Shown here: positions 34,633 to 42,851 of the stretch, one piece after another
Layout: each line of letters begins with the position of its first letter
How positions within the stretch are numbered: the first letter of the stretch is position 1
Assembly (NCBI GenBank): GCA_965242915.1
Contig: CBDETN010000027.1
Location: 186,001 to 250,000, forward strand
Length of the DNA stretch: 64,000 nucleotides
Reading direction: 5' to 3'
From: CAJXII01 sp965242915
GTDB taxonomy: Bacteria > Campylobacterota > Campylobacteria > Campylobacterales > Arcobacteraceae
Translations under genes and position numbers: made by a program
Notes under the pieces: model-generated
What the model was told of the DNA's origin: nothing
Database searches by the model: none
The model's input: the letters and a program-made list of their open reading frames with translations, nothing else

Positions 34633-35180
34633 TATGCTCTCCCTTTAGTAAATGGAACTCCAACAAGTTCTAATAATTTGAACGCTTGTTCATCACTATC
34701 AGTTGTTGTTGCAATTGAAATATTCATACCGTGAGTTTTGATAATATTATCAAACTCAACTTCTGGGAACATTAATTGTTCATCTAAACCAAAGTTAAAG
34801 TTACCGTGACCATCAAAACCATTTCTGTTAAGTCCTCTAAAATCCTTAACTCTTGGAAGTGCAACAGAACATAATTTATCAACAAATGTATACATCTGCT
34901 CACCTCTTAAAGTTACTTTAACTCCAATTGGTGTATTTTCTCGCACCTTAAATCCAGCAACAGACTTTTTAGCCATAACAGTTAATGCTTTTTGACCGGC
35001 AATTAAAGAGATAGTATCACAAATATTTTGCATTAACTTACTATCTTTCATAGCTTCACCAGCACCAACACTAATAGTAACTTTTTCCAAAGCTGCTGTA
35101 AGCATTGTGTTTTGTTTAAACTCTGCTTCTAAAGCTGGTTTAATTTCACTTTTATATCTTTCAAATAATCTAGCTGCCAT
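34632..35180 (-). CDS. rplE: 50S ribosomal protein L5
   Basis: A 182-residue L5 that binds 5S rRNA and P-site tRNA. KVTISVGAGEAMKDSKLM and RDFRGLNRNGFDGHGNFNFGLDEQ are typical. ATG 35180 is chosen: AAGGTG of the rplX 3' end serves as ribosome-binding site and the mature family start (MAARLFERYKSEI) fits. Confidence 0.96.
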   Translation of the reverse strand: MAARLFERYKSEIKPALEAEFKQNTMLTAALEKVTISVGAGEAMKDSKLMQNICDTISLIAGQKALTVMAKKSVAGFKVRENTPIGVKVTLRGEQMYTFVDKLCSVALPRVKDFRGLNRNGFDGHGNFNFGLDEQLMFPEVEFDNIIKTHGMNISIATTTDSDEQAFKLLELVGVPFTKGRA

Positions 35181-35181
35181 C

Positions 35182-35421
35182 TTATTCACCTTCTACTTTT
35201 GTTACATTAGAGATATCAATTGGCATCTCTTTGTTTACAAAACCACCATCAGGATTTTTTTCTTGATCAGGTTTAACAGTTTTTTTAGCTATTTTACAAT
35301 CTTTAACGATAACTTTTCCAGCTTCAGGCATAACAGCTAAAACTTCTCCAGTTTTACCCTTGTCATCACCAGCTAAAATTCTAACAGTATCACCTGTTTT
35401 AATTTTTAATTTAGTTGCCAT
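35182..35421 (-). CDS. rplX: 50S ribosomal protein L24
   Basis: A 79-residue L24 with the KOW motif (KTGDTVRILAGDDKGKTGEVLAV) and the later VKPDQEKNPDGGFV loop. It starts early large-subunit assembly. It overlaps the rplN stop by one base. Confidence 0.96.
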   Translation of the reverse strand: MATKLKIKTGDTVRILAGDDKGKTGEVLAVMPEAGKVIVKDCKIAKKTVKPDQEKNPDGGFVNKEMPIDISNVTKVEGE

Positions 35422-35792
35422 TATAATACCTCCGGAGCAAGTGAAACGATTTTCATAAAACCGCTATATCTTACTTCTCTTGCAACTGGTCCAAAAATTC
35501 TTGTCCCAATTGGTTCTTTTTTAGCATCAAGTATAACTGCAGCATTGTCATCAAATCTAATTAAAGACCCGTTTTCTCTTTGAACCTCTTTACGAGTTCT
35601 TACTACAACAGCTTTTACTACTTGACCTTTTTTAACTTTTCCACCATGTGGAATAGCTTTTTTTACAGATGCTACAATAACATCTCCAACAGATGCATAT
35701 CTTCTCTTAGATCCACCAAGAACTTTGATACACATGATCTCTTTTGCACCACTATTGTCTGCAACTTTAAGTCTAGTAAAACCTTGTATCAT
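35421..35792 (-). CDS. rplN: 50S ribosomal protein L14
   Basis: A 123-residue L14 opening MIQGFTRLKVADNSGAKEIMC with the RFDDNAAVILDAKKEPIGTRIFGPV motif. It forms part of the subunit interface. The stop and start codons overlap its neighbours on both sides by one base. Confidence 0.97.
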   Translation of the reverse strand: MIQGFTRLKVADNSGAKEIMCIKVLGGSKRRYASVGDVIVASVKKAIPHGGKVKKGQVVKAVVVRTRKEVQRENGSLIRFDDNAAVILDAKKEPIGTRIFGPVAREVRYSGFMKIVSLAPEVL

Positions 35793-36046
35793 TACTTAAC
35801 TCCTTTAGAAACTATTGTTTTTAATCTAAAAGATTTAGTTTTTGATAATGGTCTACATTCAATAGCAATAACTGTATCACCTTCATTTACTTCATTTTTT
35901 TCATCATGAATTAAATACTTTTTAAATCTTCTTACAGTTTTGTGGTATCTTGGGTGTAAAACTCTTCTTTCAACTAAAACTGAAACTGTTTTATCACCAC
36001 TTCTTTTTATCACAACACCTTGGATTTCTCTTTTGTGTGTACTCAT
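35792..36046 (-). CDS. rpsQ: 30S ribosomal protein S17
   Basis: An 84-residue OB-fold protein, MSTHKREIQGVVIKRSGDKT onward, with VLHPRYHKTVRRFKKYLIHDE. ATG 36046 is preferred over an in-frame start seven codons earlier because GGAT lies 8 bases upstream and it matches the family length. It binds the 5' domain of 16S rRNA. Confidence 0.95.
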   Translation of the reverse strand: MSTHKREIQGVVIKRSGDKTVSVLVERRVLHPRYHKTVRRFKKYLIHDEKNEVNEGDTVIAIECRPLSKTKSFRLKTIVSKGVK

Positions 36047-36057
36047 ATTTGTAATCC

Positions 36058-36249
36058 TTACTTGCACTTTGCTATTGTAATAGCAGTTTGAATTCTTGCG
36101 ATATCTTTTTTAGTCGTTCTTAATTCAGTAGTGTTAGTTAATTGCATTGTTTTAAGCTTAGTTTTAAGCTCAAAAAGTAGCACCTTTTTCTCTTTTAACA
36201 TCTCATTTAATTCTGATGAGCTTTTAGTATTAATATCAGTATATTTCAT
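36058..36249 (-). CDS. rpmC: 50S ribosomal protein L29
   Basis: A 63-residue two-helix L29 (MKYTDINTKSSSELNEML onward, with the RTTKKDIARIQTAI motif). The ATG at 36249 overlaps the last 14 bases of rplP. GAGAG provides the ribosome-binding site. It lies beside the peptide exit tunnel and helps trigger factor docking. Confidence 0.94.
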   Translation of the reverse strand: MKYTDINTKSSSELNEMLKEKKVLLFELKTKLKTMQLTNTTELRTTKKDIARIQTAITIAKCK

Positions 36250-36661
36250 TTTCACTCTCTCTAGTTACAATTTTTGTTTTAAATGGAAGTTTATGTTTAG
36301 CTAAAGTTAAAGCTTCTCTAGCTAAATCTTCATCTACTCCACCCATTTCAAAACAAATTCTACCTGGCTTAATATTCATAACCCATTTATCAACAGATCC
36401 CTTACCTTTACCCATTCTAGTTTCTAGCGGTTTTGCAGTAAGTGGTTTAGCTGGGAATACCATGATCCATACTTTACCTTGTCTATTAATTTTTCTTGTC
36501 ATTGCAACTCTTGAAGCTTCGATTTGTCTAGAATCAATTCTACCATGCTCTATCGCTTTAAGCCCAATGCTACCATAAGCTAATGTATTGGCTTTAGCAG
36601 ATTTACCTCTGTTTCGCCCTTTCATTACTTTTCTATATTTTGTTCTTTTAGGCATTAACAT
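36236..36661 (-). CDS. rplP: 50S ribosomal protein L16
   Basis: A 141-residue L16 opening MLMPKRTKYRKVMKGRNRG, with GGVDEDLAREALTLAKHKLPFKT near the end. The first of two nearby ATGs is chosen because GAGGT is 8 bases upstream. It contacts the acceptor arm of A-site tRNA. Confidence 0.96.
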   Translation of the reverse strand: MLMPKRTKYRKVMKGRNRGKSAKANTLAYGSIGLKAIEHGRIDSRQIEASRVAMTRKINRQGKVWIMVFPAKPLTAKPLETRMGKGKGSVDKWVMNIKPGRICFEMGGVDEDLAREALTLAKHKLPFKTKIVTRESENEIY

Positions 36662-36663
36662 AA

Positions 36664-37359
36664 TTATTTACCTCTTCTCTTTGATGGTCTTTTTTTGCTA
36701 TCATCTTCTGTTTTTTCAACTGGAACACCTTTTGCAAGTACTTCACCTTTGAAAATCCAAACTTTAATACCGATACAACCATAAGTTGTATGACCTTCAG
36801 CAAAACCATAATCAATTCTAGCTCTTAAAGTATGTAAAGGAACTCTACCTTCTAAATACCACTCAGTTCTAGCCATTTCAGCACCGCCTAGTCTACCAGA
36901 AACAGATACTTTAATACCTTTAGCTCCACCTTTGATTGCATTTTGCATAACTCTTTTCATAGCTCTTCTAAATGCAACTCTTCTCTCTAATTGTTGAGCT
37001 ACATTTTCAGCAGCTAACTGAGCACAGATGAAAGGTTTTCTTTCCTCTTTAATGTTAACAGCAACTTCTCTACCTACTAAGTTAGCAAGATTAGTTTTAA
37101 GTTTCTCAACATCAGCACCTTTTTTACCAATAATGATACCTGGACGTGCCGCAACAACAGTAACTCTAACTTTCTTAGCAGTTCTCTCAATTATTGTTTG
37201 TGCGATTCCAGCATAGTAAAGTTCTTTTTTAACGAACTTTCTTATTTTATCATCTTCAGCAACATTAGCTGGCATTTTATTGAAACTTGGAAACCATCTT
37301 GATTCCCAGTTTCTATTGATACCAAGTCTTAGTCCAATTGGATTTACTTTTTGACCCAT
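36664..37359 (-). CDS. rpsC: 30S ribosomal protein S3
   Basis: A 231-residue S3 with an N-terminal MGQKVNPIGLRLGINR, a KH RNA-binding domain (ARPGIIIGKKGADVEKLK) and the C-terminal domain (VSGRLGGAEMARTEWYLEGRVPLHTLRA). It forms part of the mRNA entry channel. It overlaps the rplV stop by one base. Confidence 0.97.
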   Translation of the reverse strand: MGQKVNPIGLRLGINRNWESRWFPSFNKMPANVAEDDKIRKFVKKELYYAGIAQTIIERTAKKVRVTVVAARPGIIIGKKGADVEKLKTNLANLVGREVAVNIKEERKPFICAQLAAENVAQQLERRVAFRRAMKRVMQNAIKGGAKGIKVSVSGRLGGAEMARTEWYLEGRVPLHTLRARIDYGFAEGHTTYGCIGIKVWIFKGEVLAKGVPVEKTEDDSKKRPSKRRGK

Positions 37360-37688
37360 TACTTGTCTCCTTCTATAGCATTTACTTCAACCATAATATG
37401 AGCCATTGGCTTATGTTTTGGAGATGCGCTACCTCTAGCTCTTGGAGTAAATCTTTTAAGAACTGGTCCTCTATCTACTCTACAACTTGTAACAATTGCA
37501 CCTTCTGGCTCTAAACCTGAATTTGCAACAGCAGATGCGATTACTTTTGAAATAATTCCAGCTGCTTTATTTGGTGTGAATTCTAAAGATGCAATTGCAA
37601 CTTCAGCATTCATACCCTGTACTTCTCTTGCTATCAATCTTGCTTTTAATGGCGCGATTCTAACAAATTTTAATACTGCTTTACCCAT
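37359..37688 (-). CDS. rplV: 50S ribosomal protein L22
   Basis: A 109-residue L22 whose extended loop lines the peptide exit tunnel (RVDRGPVLKRFTPRARGSASP). The N-terminus has APLKARLIAREVQGM. It lies between rpsS and rpsC and overlaps each by one base. Confidence 0.96.
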   Translation of the reverse strand: MGKAVLKFVRIAPLKARLIAREVQGMNAEVAIASLEFTPNKAAGIISKVIASAVANSGLEPEGAIVTSCRVDRGPVLKRFTPRARGSASPKHKPMAHIMVEVNAIEGDK

Positions 37689-37966
37689 TATCCAACCTTT
37701 CTTTGTACAGAACCTTTATGTCCTCTGAAAGTTCTAGTAGGAGCAAATTCACCTAATTTATAACCAATATGGTTTTCAGTGATATTTACAGGTACGAAAT
37801 TTCTTCCATTATGTACAGTAAAAGTTAAACCGATCATATCAGGTAAAATCATACTTCTTCTTGACCAAGTTTTGATTGGTTTTTTATCACCAGACTCAAT
37901 TGCTTTAGCAACTTTTTTTGCTAAATGAGCATCAACAAATGGACCTTTTTTTATACTTCTAGCCAT
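37688..37966 (-). CDS. rpsS: 30S ribosomal protein S19
   Basis: A 92-residue S19 starting MARSIKKGPFVDAHL with SRRSMILPDMIGLTFTVHNGR and KLGEFAPTRTFRGH. It binds the head of the 30S subunit with S13. It follows rplB after 10 bp. Confidence 0.97.
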   Translation of the reverse strand: MARSIKKGPFVDAHLAKKVAKAIESGDKKPIKTWSRRSMILPDMIGLTFTVHNGRNFVPVNITENHIGYKLGEFAPTRTFRGHKGSVQRKVG

Positions 37967-37976
37967 GTTTTACCCC

Positions 37977-38804
37977 TTACTTCTTTCTTCTTGATATGAT
38001 TAGTTTATCACTAGCTTTTTTCTTTCTAGTTTTATAACCTTTAGTTGGCATACCCCAAGGAGTAACTGGATGTCTTCCTGAGTTAGTTTTACCTTCACCA
38101 CCACCATGAGGGTGATCTATAGGGTTCATTGCTGACCCTCTAGTTTGAGGTCTTTTACCCATATGTCTTTGTCGACCAGCTTTACCGATTACAGTATTCT
38201 TGAAATCTTCATTTCCAACTATACCAATAGTAGCAATACAAACACCAAGGATCTTTCTCATTTCACCACTTGGAAGTCTCATAATTACATACTTGTCTTC
38301 TCTACCCATAACTTGAGCATAACCACCGGCACTTCTAGCGATTTGTCCACCATAACCTGGCTTCATCTCAATATTATGTACCATAGTACCAACAGGGATA
38401 TTAACTAATCTCATTGCATTACCAGGTAAAATATCAAGTCCAGATTCAGCAGATTGTACTGCATCTCCTACTGTTAAACCAGTTGGTTGTAAGATATATT
38501 TTTTATCACCGTCAGCATAAGTAACTAAACAAATTCTACAGTTTCTATATGGGTCATACTCAATTGTTGATACAACACCTGGAATACCGAATTTATTTCT
38601 TTTAAAATCAATAATTCTATATTGTTTTGGAGCACCTGCTTGTCTATGTCTAGATGTAATTCTACCGTGATTATTTCTACCAGCAGTTGATTTAACTTTT
38701 ACTAAAAGTGATCTAACTGTTGCTTTAGAAGTAATATCACCAGAATCCATCACTGCCATAAATCTTCTAGCAGGAGTTATCGGTCTAAATTTTTTAATTG
38801 CCAT
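37977..38804 (-). CDS. rplB: 50S ribosomal protein L2
   Basis: A 275-residue L2 with an OB and an SH3-like domain, needed for peptidyl transfer and subunit joining. RSAGGYAQVMGREDKYVIMRLPSGEMR and the histidine loop PIDHPHGGGEGK are typical. It lies between rplW and rpsS. Confidence 0.97.
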   Translation of the reverse strand: MAIKKFRPITPARRFMAVMDSGDITSKATVRSLLVKVKSTAGRNNHGRITSRHRQAGAPKQYRIIDFKRNKFGIPGVVSTIEYDPYRNCRICLVTYADGDKKYILQPTGLTVGDAVQSAESGLDILPGNAMRLVNIPVGTMVHNIEMKPGYGGQIARSAGGYAQVMGREDKYVIMRLPSGEMRKILGVCIATIGIVGNEDFKNTVIGKAGRQRHMGKRPQTRGSAMNPIDHPHGGGEGKTNSGRHPVTPWGMPTKGYKTRKKKASDKLIISRRKK

Positions 38805-38814
38805 TCATTCCCCC

Positions 38815-39096
38815 TTATGCCGAAAGGTTCGCTATTTCAGCGCCCTCTGGTAAAGTAACATAGAATTTTTTGAAATCTGGTCTTCGACCTTGAATTCCTT
38901 TAAATCTCTTTGTTTTACCTTCTTGTCTTAAAGAGTTAACTTTTTTAGGAGTAACACCAAAGTATTCTCTAAAAACCTCTTTTAAACCGTTCTTAGTCAT
39001 TCTAGGACTTGTTTGTACTACAATAACACCATTTTCTTGAAGCTCAATTGTCTTCTCAGTATAAATGATTGATTTTATATCAGTAATATCTGCCAT
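38815..39096 (-). CDS. rplW: 50S ribosomal protein L23
   Basis: A 93-residue L23 with SIIYTEKTIELQENG and the EVFREYFGVTPKKVNSLRQEGK region. It forms the docking site for trigger factor and SRP at the tunnel exit. It lies 10 bp from both neighbours. Confidence 0.96.
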   Translation of the reverse strand: MADITDIKSIIYTEKTIELQENGVIVVQTSPRMTKNGLKEVFREYFGVTPKKVNSLRQEGKTKRFKGIQGRRPDFKKFYVTLPEGAEIANLSA

Positions 39097-39106
39097 TTTT
39101 ATACCC

Positions 39107-39709
39107 TTATACTAGTGCATCTATAACTGCTTTTTCAATCAATACTGATCTATAAGCTGCTACTAAATATGCATTTAATTCTGATTTTTCAATCATATAA
39201 CAATTTTTAACATTTCTGAAAGCTAAGTATGTTTTTTCATCAAATGAATCAACTACTATTAAAGTATCTCTTTGCCCTACTTTGTTAAAAATCGCAACCG
39301 CGTCTTTTGTTTTACCAGATTCAACTTTAATAGAATCTGTAATAAATAATTTTTCAGCTTTTGCTTGCTCATTAAGAGCATAATGTAAAGCTAAAACTTT
39401 TTGTTTTTTGTTAATCTTTTGAACATAGTTTCGTTTAGAAGGACCAAATACTTGACCACCACCAACAAATAAAGGAGATCTTAATGTTCCCCATCTAGCT
39501 CCACCAGAACCTTTTTGAGCTTTTGGTTTTTTACCACCACCACTTACAGCAGATCTATTTTTAACTCTAGCTGTGTTTGCTCTTAAAGATGCAAGGTGAG
39601 ACTTAACATATAAATGTAAATTGTGAGAATTAATCTCATTAAACTTTTCTGGTAAATCATAACTTGTTTTACTTTTTGCAAAAGTTTTTGTTAATACTAC
39701 TGCGCTCAT
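39107..39709 (-). CDS. rplD: 50S ribosomal protein L4
   Basis: A 200-residue L4 with the tunnel loop KPKAQKGSGGARWGTLRSPLFVGGG and the globular remainder. In enterobacteria L4 represses its own S10 operon. Whether that occurs here cannot be seen. It overlaps rplC by one base. Confidence 0.96.
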   Translation of the reverse strand: MSAVVLTKTFAKSKTSYDLPEKFNEINSHNLHLYVKSHLASLRANTARVKNRSAVSGGGKKPKAQKGSGGARWGTLRSPLFVGGGQVFGPSKRNYVQKINKKQKVLALHYALNEQAKAEKLFITDSIKVESGKTKDAVAIFNKVGQRDTLIVVDSFDEKTYLAFRNVKNCYMIEKSELNAYLVAAYRSVLIEKAVIDALV

Positions 39710-40284
39710 TATGCTATCCTTACTCTACCAAGTGATCCATTTGCACCAGCAACTGAACCTTTTAATACTAAAATTCCAGTTTCTGCATCAAAAGAAACAA
39801 TATCATTTTTATGAGTTGTTGTTGCACAACCATAATGACCTGGCATTTTCTTACCTCTCATAACTCTACCTGGCCACTCAGCATTACCAATAGAACCGGT
39901 TGTTCTACCCATTCTATGACCATGTGATCCTCTACCACCTGCAAAGTTCCATCTTTTTACAACACCAGCAAAACCTCTACCTTTTGTTTTAAAAGTAGAT
40001 TTAACTGTAACACCTTCTACTAATGCCGACACATCTTGGTCTCCAGCTTCAGTATTAGTTGCTTTAACTGTTGCAAATCTATTAAATTCTTTGCTTAAGT
40101 TATATTTATTTTGTTGACCTTCAATAGTTTTATTGAATTTCTTACCTGACGCATAAGATACAATTGCTGTACCGTCTTCTGCTACTTCACAAACTTTAGT
40201 ATCAAGAACTTTTACAAGTGTAACAGGTATAGCTGGTACAGTAATAGTTCTACTCATACCGATTTTTTCTACGATAAATTCCAT
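39709..40284 (-). CDS. rplC: 50S ribosomal protein L3
   Basis: A 191-residue L3 with the conserved extension GRGFAGVVKRWNFAGGRGSHGHRMGRTTGSIGN and MPGHYGCATTTHKND. It helps form the peptidyl transferase centre. It follows rpsJ after 13 bp. Confidence 0.96.
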   Translation of the reverse strand: MEFIVEKIGMSRTITVPAIPVTLVKVLDTKVCEVAEDGTAIVSYASGKKFNKTIEGQQNKYNLSKEFNRFATVKATNTEAGDQDVSALVEGVTVKSTFKTKGRGFAGVVKRWNFAGGRGSHGHRMGRTTGSIGNAEWPGRVMRGKKMPGHYGCATTTHKNDIVSFDAETGILVLKGSVAGANGSLGRVRIA

Positions 40285-40297
40285 CTATATTCCTTTC

Positions 40298-40612
40298 TTA
40301 CTCTTGACCCATTGATCTAACTTCAACATCAACTTCAGGAGCTAAGTCTAGTTTCATTAATGAATCTACTGTATCTGGTGTACTTGACACGATATCAATA
40401 ATTCTTGAATGAATTCTAATCTCAAACTGCTCTCTTGAGTCTTTGTTAACATGCGGCGATCTAAGAACTGTGTATCTTCTGATCTTGGTTGGCAATGGTA
40501 TTGGCCCAATAAGTTCAGCACCTGTTCTTTTAACAGCTTCTGTGATAGAAGCAACAGAACGATCTAGTACTCTATGATCGTATGCTTTTAGTTTTAATCT
40601 AATCTTTTCCAT
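40298..40612 (-). CDS. rpsJ: 30S ribosomal protein S10
   Basis: A 104-residue S10, MEKIRLKLKAYDHRVLDRSV onward, with LPTKIRRYTVLRSPHVNKDSREQFEIR. It belongs to the 30S head and doubles as a transcription antitermination factor with NusB. It is the first gene of the long S10-spc transcript, 78 bp downstream of its promoter. Confidence 0.97.
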   Translation of the reverse strand: MEKIRLKLKAYDHRVLDRSVASITEAVKRTGAELIGPIPLPTKIRRYTVLRSPHVNKDSREQFEIRIHSRIIDIVSSTPDTVDSLMKLDLAPEVDVEVRSMGQE

Positions 40613-40689
40613 TTTTTTCCTTTAAAGAACTCGTTAGCCCCATTGTCTATCTTCTGATAAACGCAACTCTAACTAATGTATGGACGCGG

Positions 40690-40718
40690 ATTATATCAAA
40701 AGTAAACTAAGATGTCAA
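40690..40718 (-). promoter_or_regulatory. Promoter of the S10 ribosomal operon
   Basis: On the minus strand TTGACA (40713-40718) is followed after exactly 17 bases by TATAAT (40690-40695). Both hexamers match the sigma70 consensus perfectly, followed by a leader of about 70 bases to rpsJ. This fits a very highly expressed operon. Confidence 0.9.
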
Positions 40719-40912
40719 TGATATAATATGAATTCATAAAAATATTGTAATTTTATTTCCTTTTAAAAAGGAATAGTATCTTAGTTTATTTTGGCTTAAT
40801 GAAAAAATTGGGTGCTTAAAAACTTAATCTAACTTAGGTACTATAAGGGTTTAAAAAGTCAACTATAATTAATAAAGGAGAAAACTAAAACCAAATAACT
40901 AGTTAAAATGTT
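40719..40912. other. A/T-rich spacer upstream of the S10 promoter
   Basis: No gene, RNA or repeat was recognised in this stretch. It separates the S10 promoter from the insertion-sequence nest and may include the outer part of the broken IS110-type element whose gene end is at 40913. Confidence 0.4.
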
Positions 40913-41027
40913 TCAGTTAGAAACACTTTTAATAGCTAAATTTGAATAATTTATATCAAATTTAGTGTTGTTCTTTAACATAGAAAAAATAATACGAATA
41001 AGTTTGTTTGCTACAGCAATAACAGAC
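40913..41027 (-). pseudogene. IS110/IS116-family transposase, C-terminal remnant
   Basis: The minus strand encodes SVIAVANKLIRIIFSMLKNN, then TKFDINYSNLAIKSVSN and a stop. This matches the last helix of IS110-type transposases (AVANKL.R..FA.L). The upstream part is cut by the IS150-like element, whose end is at 41028, and it does not resume beyond 44638. It is an old relic. Confidence 0.6.
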
Positions 41028-41066
41028 TGATCTGTCAACCCTATATCATACTAAGAACTATAAATT

Positions 41067-41649
41067 CTAAGCAAGCATTTCATTTTGCAACATTAACTCT
41101 TCAAACTCAACTGGTGAATAATTATTATTTGCACTATGCATTCTTTGTCTATTGTAATATACTTCTATATATTCAAATATAGATTGATTAGCTTTTGATT
41201 TAGTTTCATAAATCTCATGATGAGTAAGTTCAGTTTTTAATGTATGGAAAAAACTTTCAGCAACTGCATTATCCCAACAATTACCTTTTCTACTCATACT
41301 TTGTATAATTCCATTTTCTTCTAATAAATCTTTATGAGAGTAAGATGCATACTGACTACCTCTATCTGTATGCCATATTAAACCTTTTCTTTTTATTTGC
41401 TACAAGATTTAAATCTTTCATAATATTTCCAATTCGTCTTCTTGAAACAATAAGCCCATATAATCGCTCTAGTTTATCTTTTAGCCGTCTTGTACCATAT
41501 TTGCATCTACTTTGAATAAATATAATCTCTATTAACTCATTAAGTTTATCATCTACTGTTTTAACTATACATCCATTATTAATCCAATGATAATAACTTG
41601 AAATATCTACTTTTAATATTTTGCACATTAGATTTTTATTGAAGTTCAT
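41067..41649 (-). pseudogene. IS3-family transposase OrfB with internal deletion
   Basis: The 5' part (to about 41388) and the 3' part match OrfB of copy 2 at 60489-61337, but they are joined across a 266-bp deletion and lie in different frames. The junction is a shared AAAAG: in copy 2 the two AAAAG runs are at 60750-60754 and 61016-61020, exactly 266 bp apart. The lost part includes the first catalytic aspartate. The protein is inactive. Confidence 0.9.
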
Positions 41650-41675
41650 TTTATTATCTTTTATCAAGGTATACT

Positions 41676-41990
41676 TTATTGAACTTCTTTCGCAAAGTAT
41701 ACTACTGCTTTTTTTAATATATCACGCTCCTGCCTAAGTAGTTTAGTTTCTCTTCTTAGCCTTTTATTCTCTTGTTCTAAAGTTTCTTTGGGAGTTTTGA
41801 CTATAGATTTAGTTAAATCTTGATTGGCCTTTTTATATTCATTCATCCAATTATAAATTGTCTTAGGATTTACATCTAAATCTTTAGTAATTTTTAGAAC
41901 TGAATCACCATTATTTAAAACCAACTGTATTGTTGAATCTCTAAACTCTCTTGTATATTGACTATTTTTCATATTTTCTACTTTCTTCAT
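41676..41990 (-). CDS. IS3-family OrfA (HTH protein), copy 1
   Basis: A 104-residue OrfA with the helix-turn-helix YTREFRDSTIQLVLNNGDSVLKI and WMNEYKKANQDLTKSI, followed by a leucine-rich coil (LEQENKRLRRETKLLRQERDILKKA). It nearly matches copy 2 (T versus A, P versus S and V versus A changes). IS21 sits 6 bp upstream of its ATG, so its promoter has been replaced by the IS21 end. Confidence 0.85.
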   Translation of the reverse strand: MKKVENMKNSQYTREFRDSTIQLVLNNGDSVLKITKDLDVNPKTIYNWMNEYKKANQDLTKSIVKTPKETLEQENKRLRRETKLLRQERDILKKAVVYFAKEVQ

Positions 41991-42095
41991 ACTTTTTACA
42001 AATATCACTCAACAAAGACACCGTATCACAAACACTTGGACACTTACAAATTTGAAATATTCTCTAACAACATTTTAGCATAAAGTGTCCAAGTG

Positions 42096-42836
42096 TTAAT
42101 TTATTTTTGACATAATTTTTCTCATTGATGTACCTTTTAGTTCAACTCTATGTGAAGAATGTACAATCCTATCTAATATTGCATCAGCAACAGTATCATT
42201 ATTTAAATAATCATACCACTGTGATACAGGAAGTTGAGAGGTGAGAATTATTGATGATAAGTCAACTCTACTTTCTATAATTTCTAATAAATTTGTAGCA
42301 TCATCAGCTGATAATGGATTTATTCCAAAGTCATCTAAAATAAGAATACTATATTTGCTAAGTTTTCGTAAGAAATTTGTATATGTTCCATCTGCTCTTG
42401 CGATTGATATATCTTCAAGTATTGTAGGAACTCTAATATAATAAGCTTTAAATCCATCCATGATAGAACGATTAGCTAGTGCTTGTGCGAGATAAGATTT
42501 ACCAGTTCCTGTTTTACCTGTAATGATAATATTTTGATAATTTCTTATAAAGTCCATATTTGCTAATCCTAAAATTTGTTCTTTATTTAAACCTCTTGTT
42601 TGCTTATAAACTAAATCTTCTAAAGTTGCTTGCTTATCTTTTATTTTTGATATATTAAAATTAAGTTTAATCCTTCTGTTGTGCTGATGTATCTCTTGGG
42701 CTTCAAGTAGGTTGTAGAGTTTCTCATTAAATGATAATTTATCATAATTTCTATCTTCAATTTGTCGTAAGTATGCTGTTTTAAAGCCTTCTAATTTTAA
42801 TTCACTCATTTTATTTGTTACTGTTTCTTGGTTCAT
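42096..42836 (-). CDS. istB: IS21-family helper ATPase IstB
   Basis: A 246-residue AAA+ ATPase. Walker A is GKTGTGKSYLAQALA and Walker B is YSILILDDFG. The C-terminal GTSMRKIMSKIN follows the sensor region. It helps IstA choose and reach target DNA. It follows istA after 15 bp. The C-terminal third is duplicated at 643-896. Confidence 0.93.
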   Translation of the reverse strand: MNQETVTNKMSELKLEGFKTAYLRQIEDRNYDKLSFNEKLYNLLEAQEIHQHNRRIKLNFNISKIKDKQATLEDLVYKQTRGLNKEQILGLANMDFIRNYQNIIITGKTGTGKSYLAQALANRSIMDGFKAYYIRVPTILEDISIARADGTYTNFLRKLSKYSILILDDFGINPLSADDATNLLEIIESRVDLSSIILTSQLPVSQWYDYLNNDTVADAILDRIVHSSHRVELKGTSMRKIMSKIN

Positions 42837-42851
42837 TTTTTTCTATCCTTT

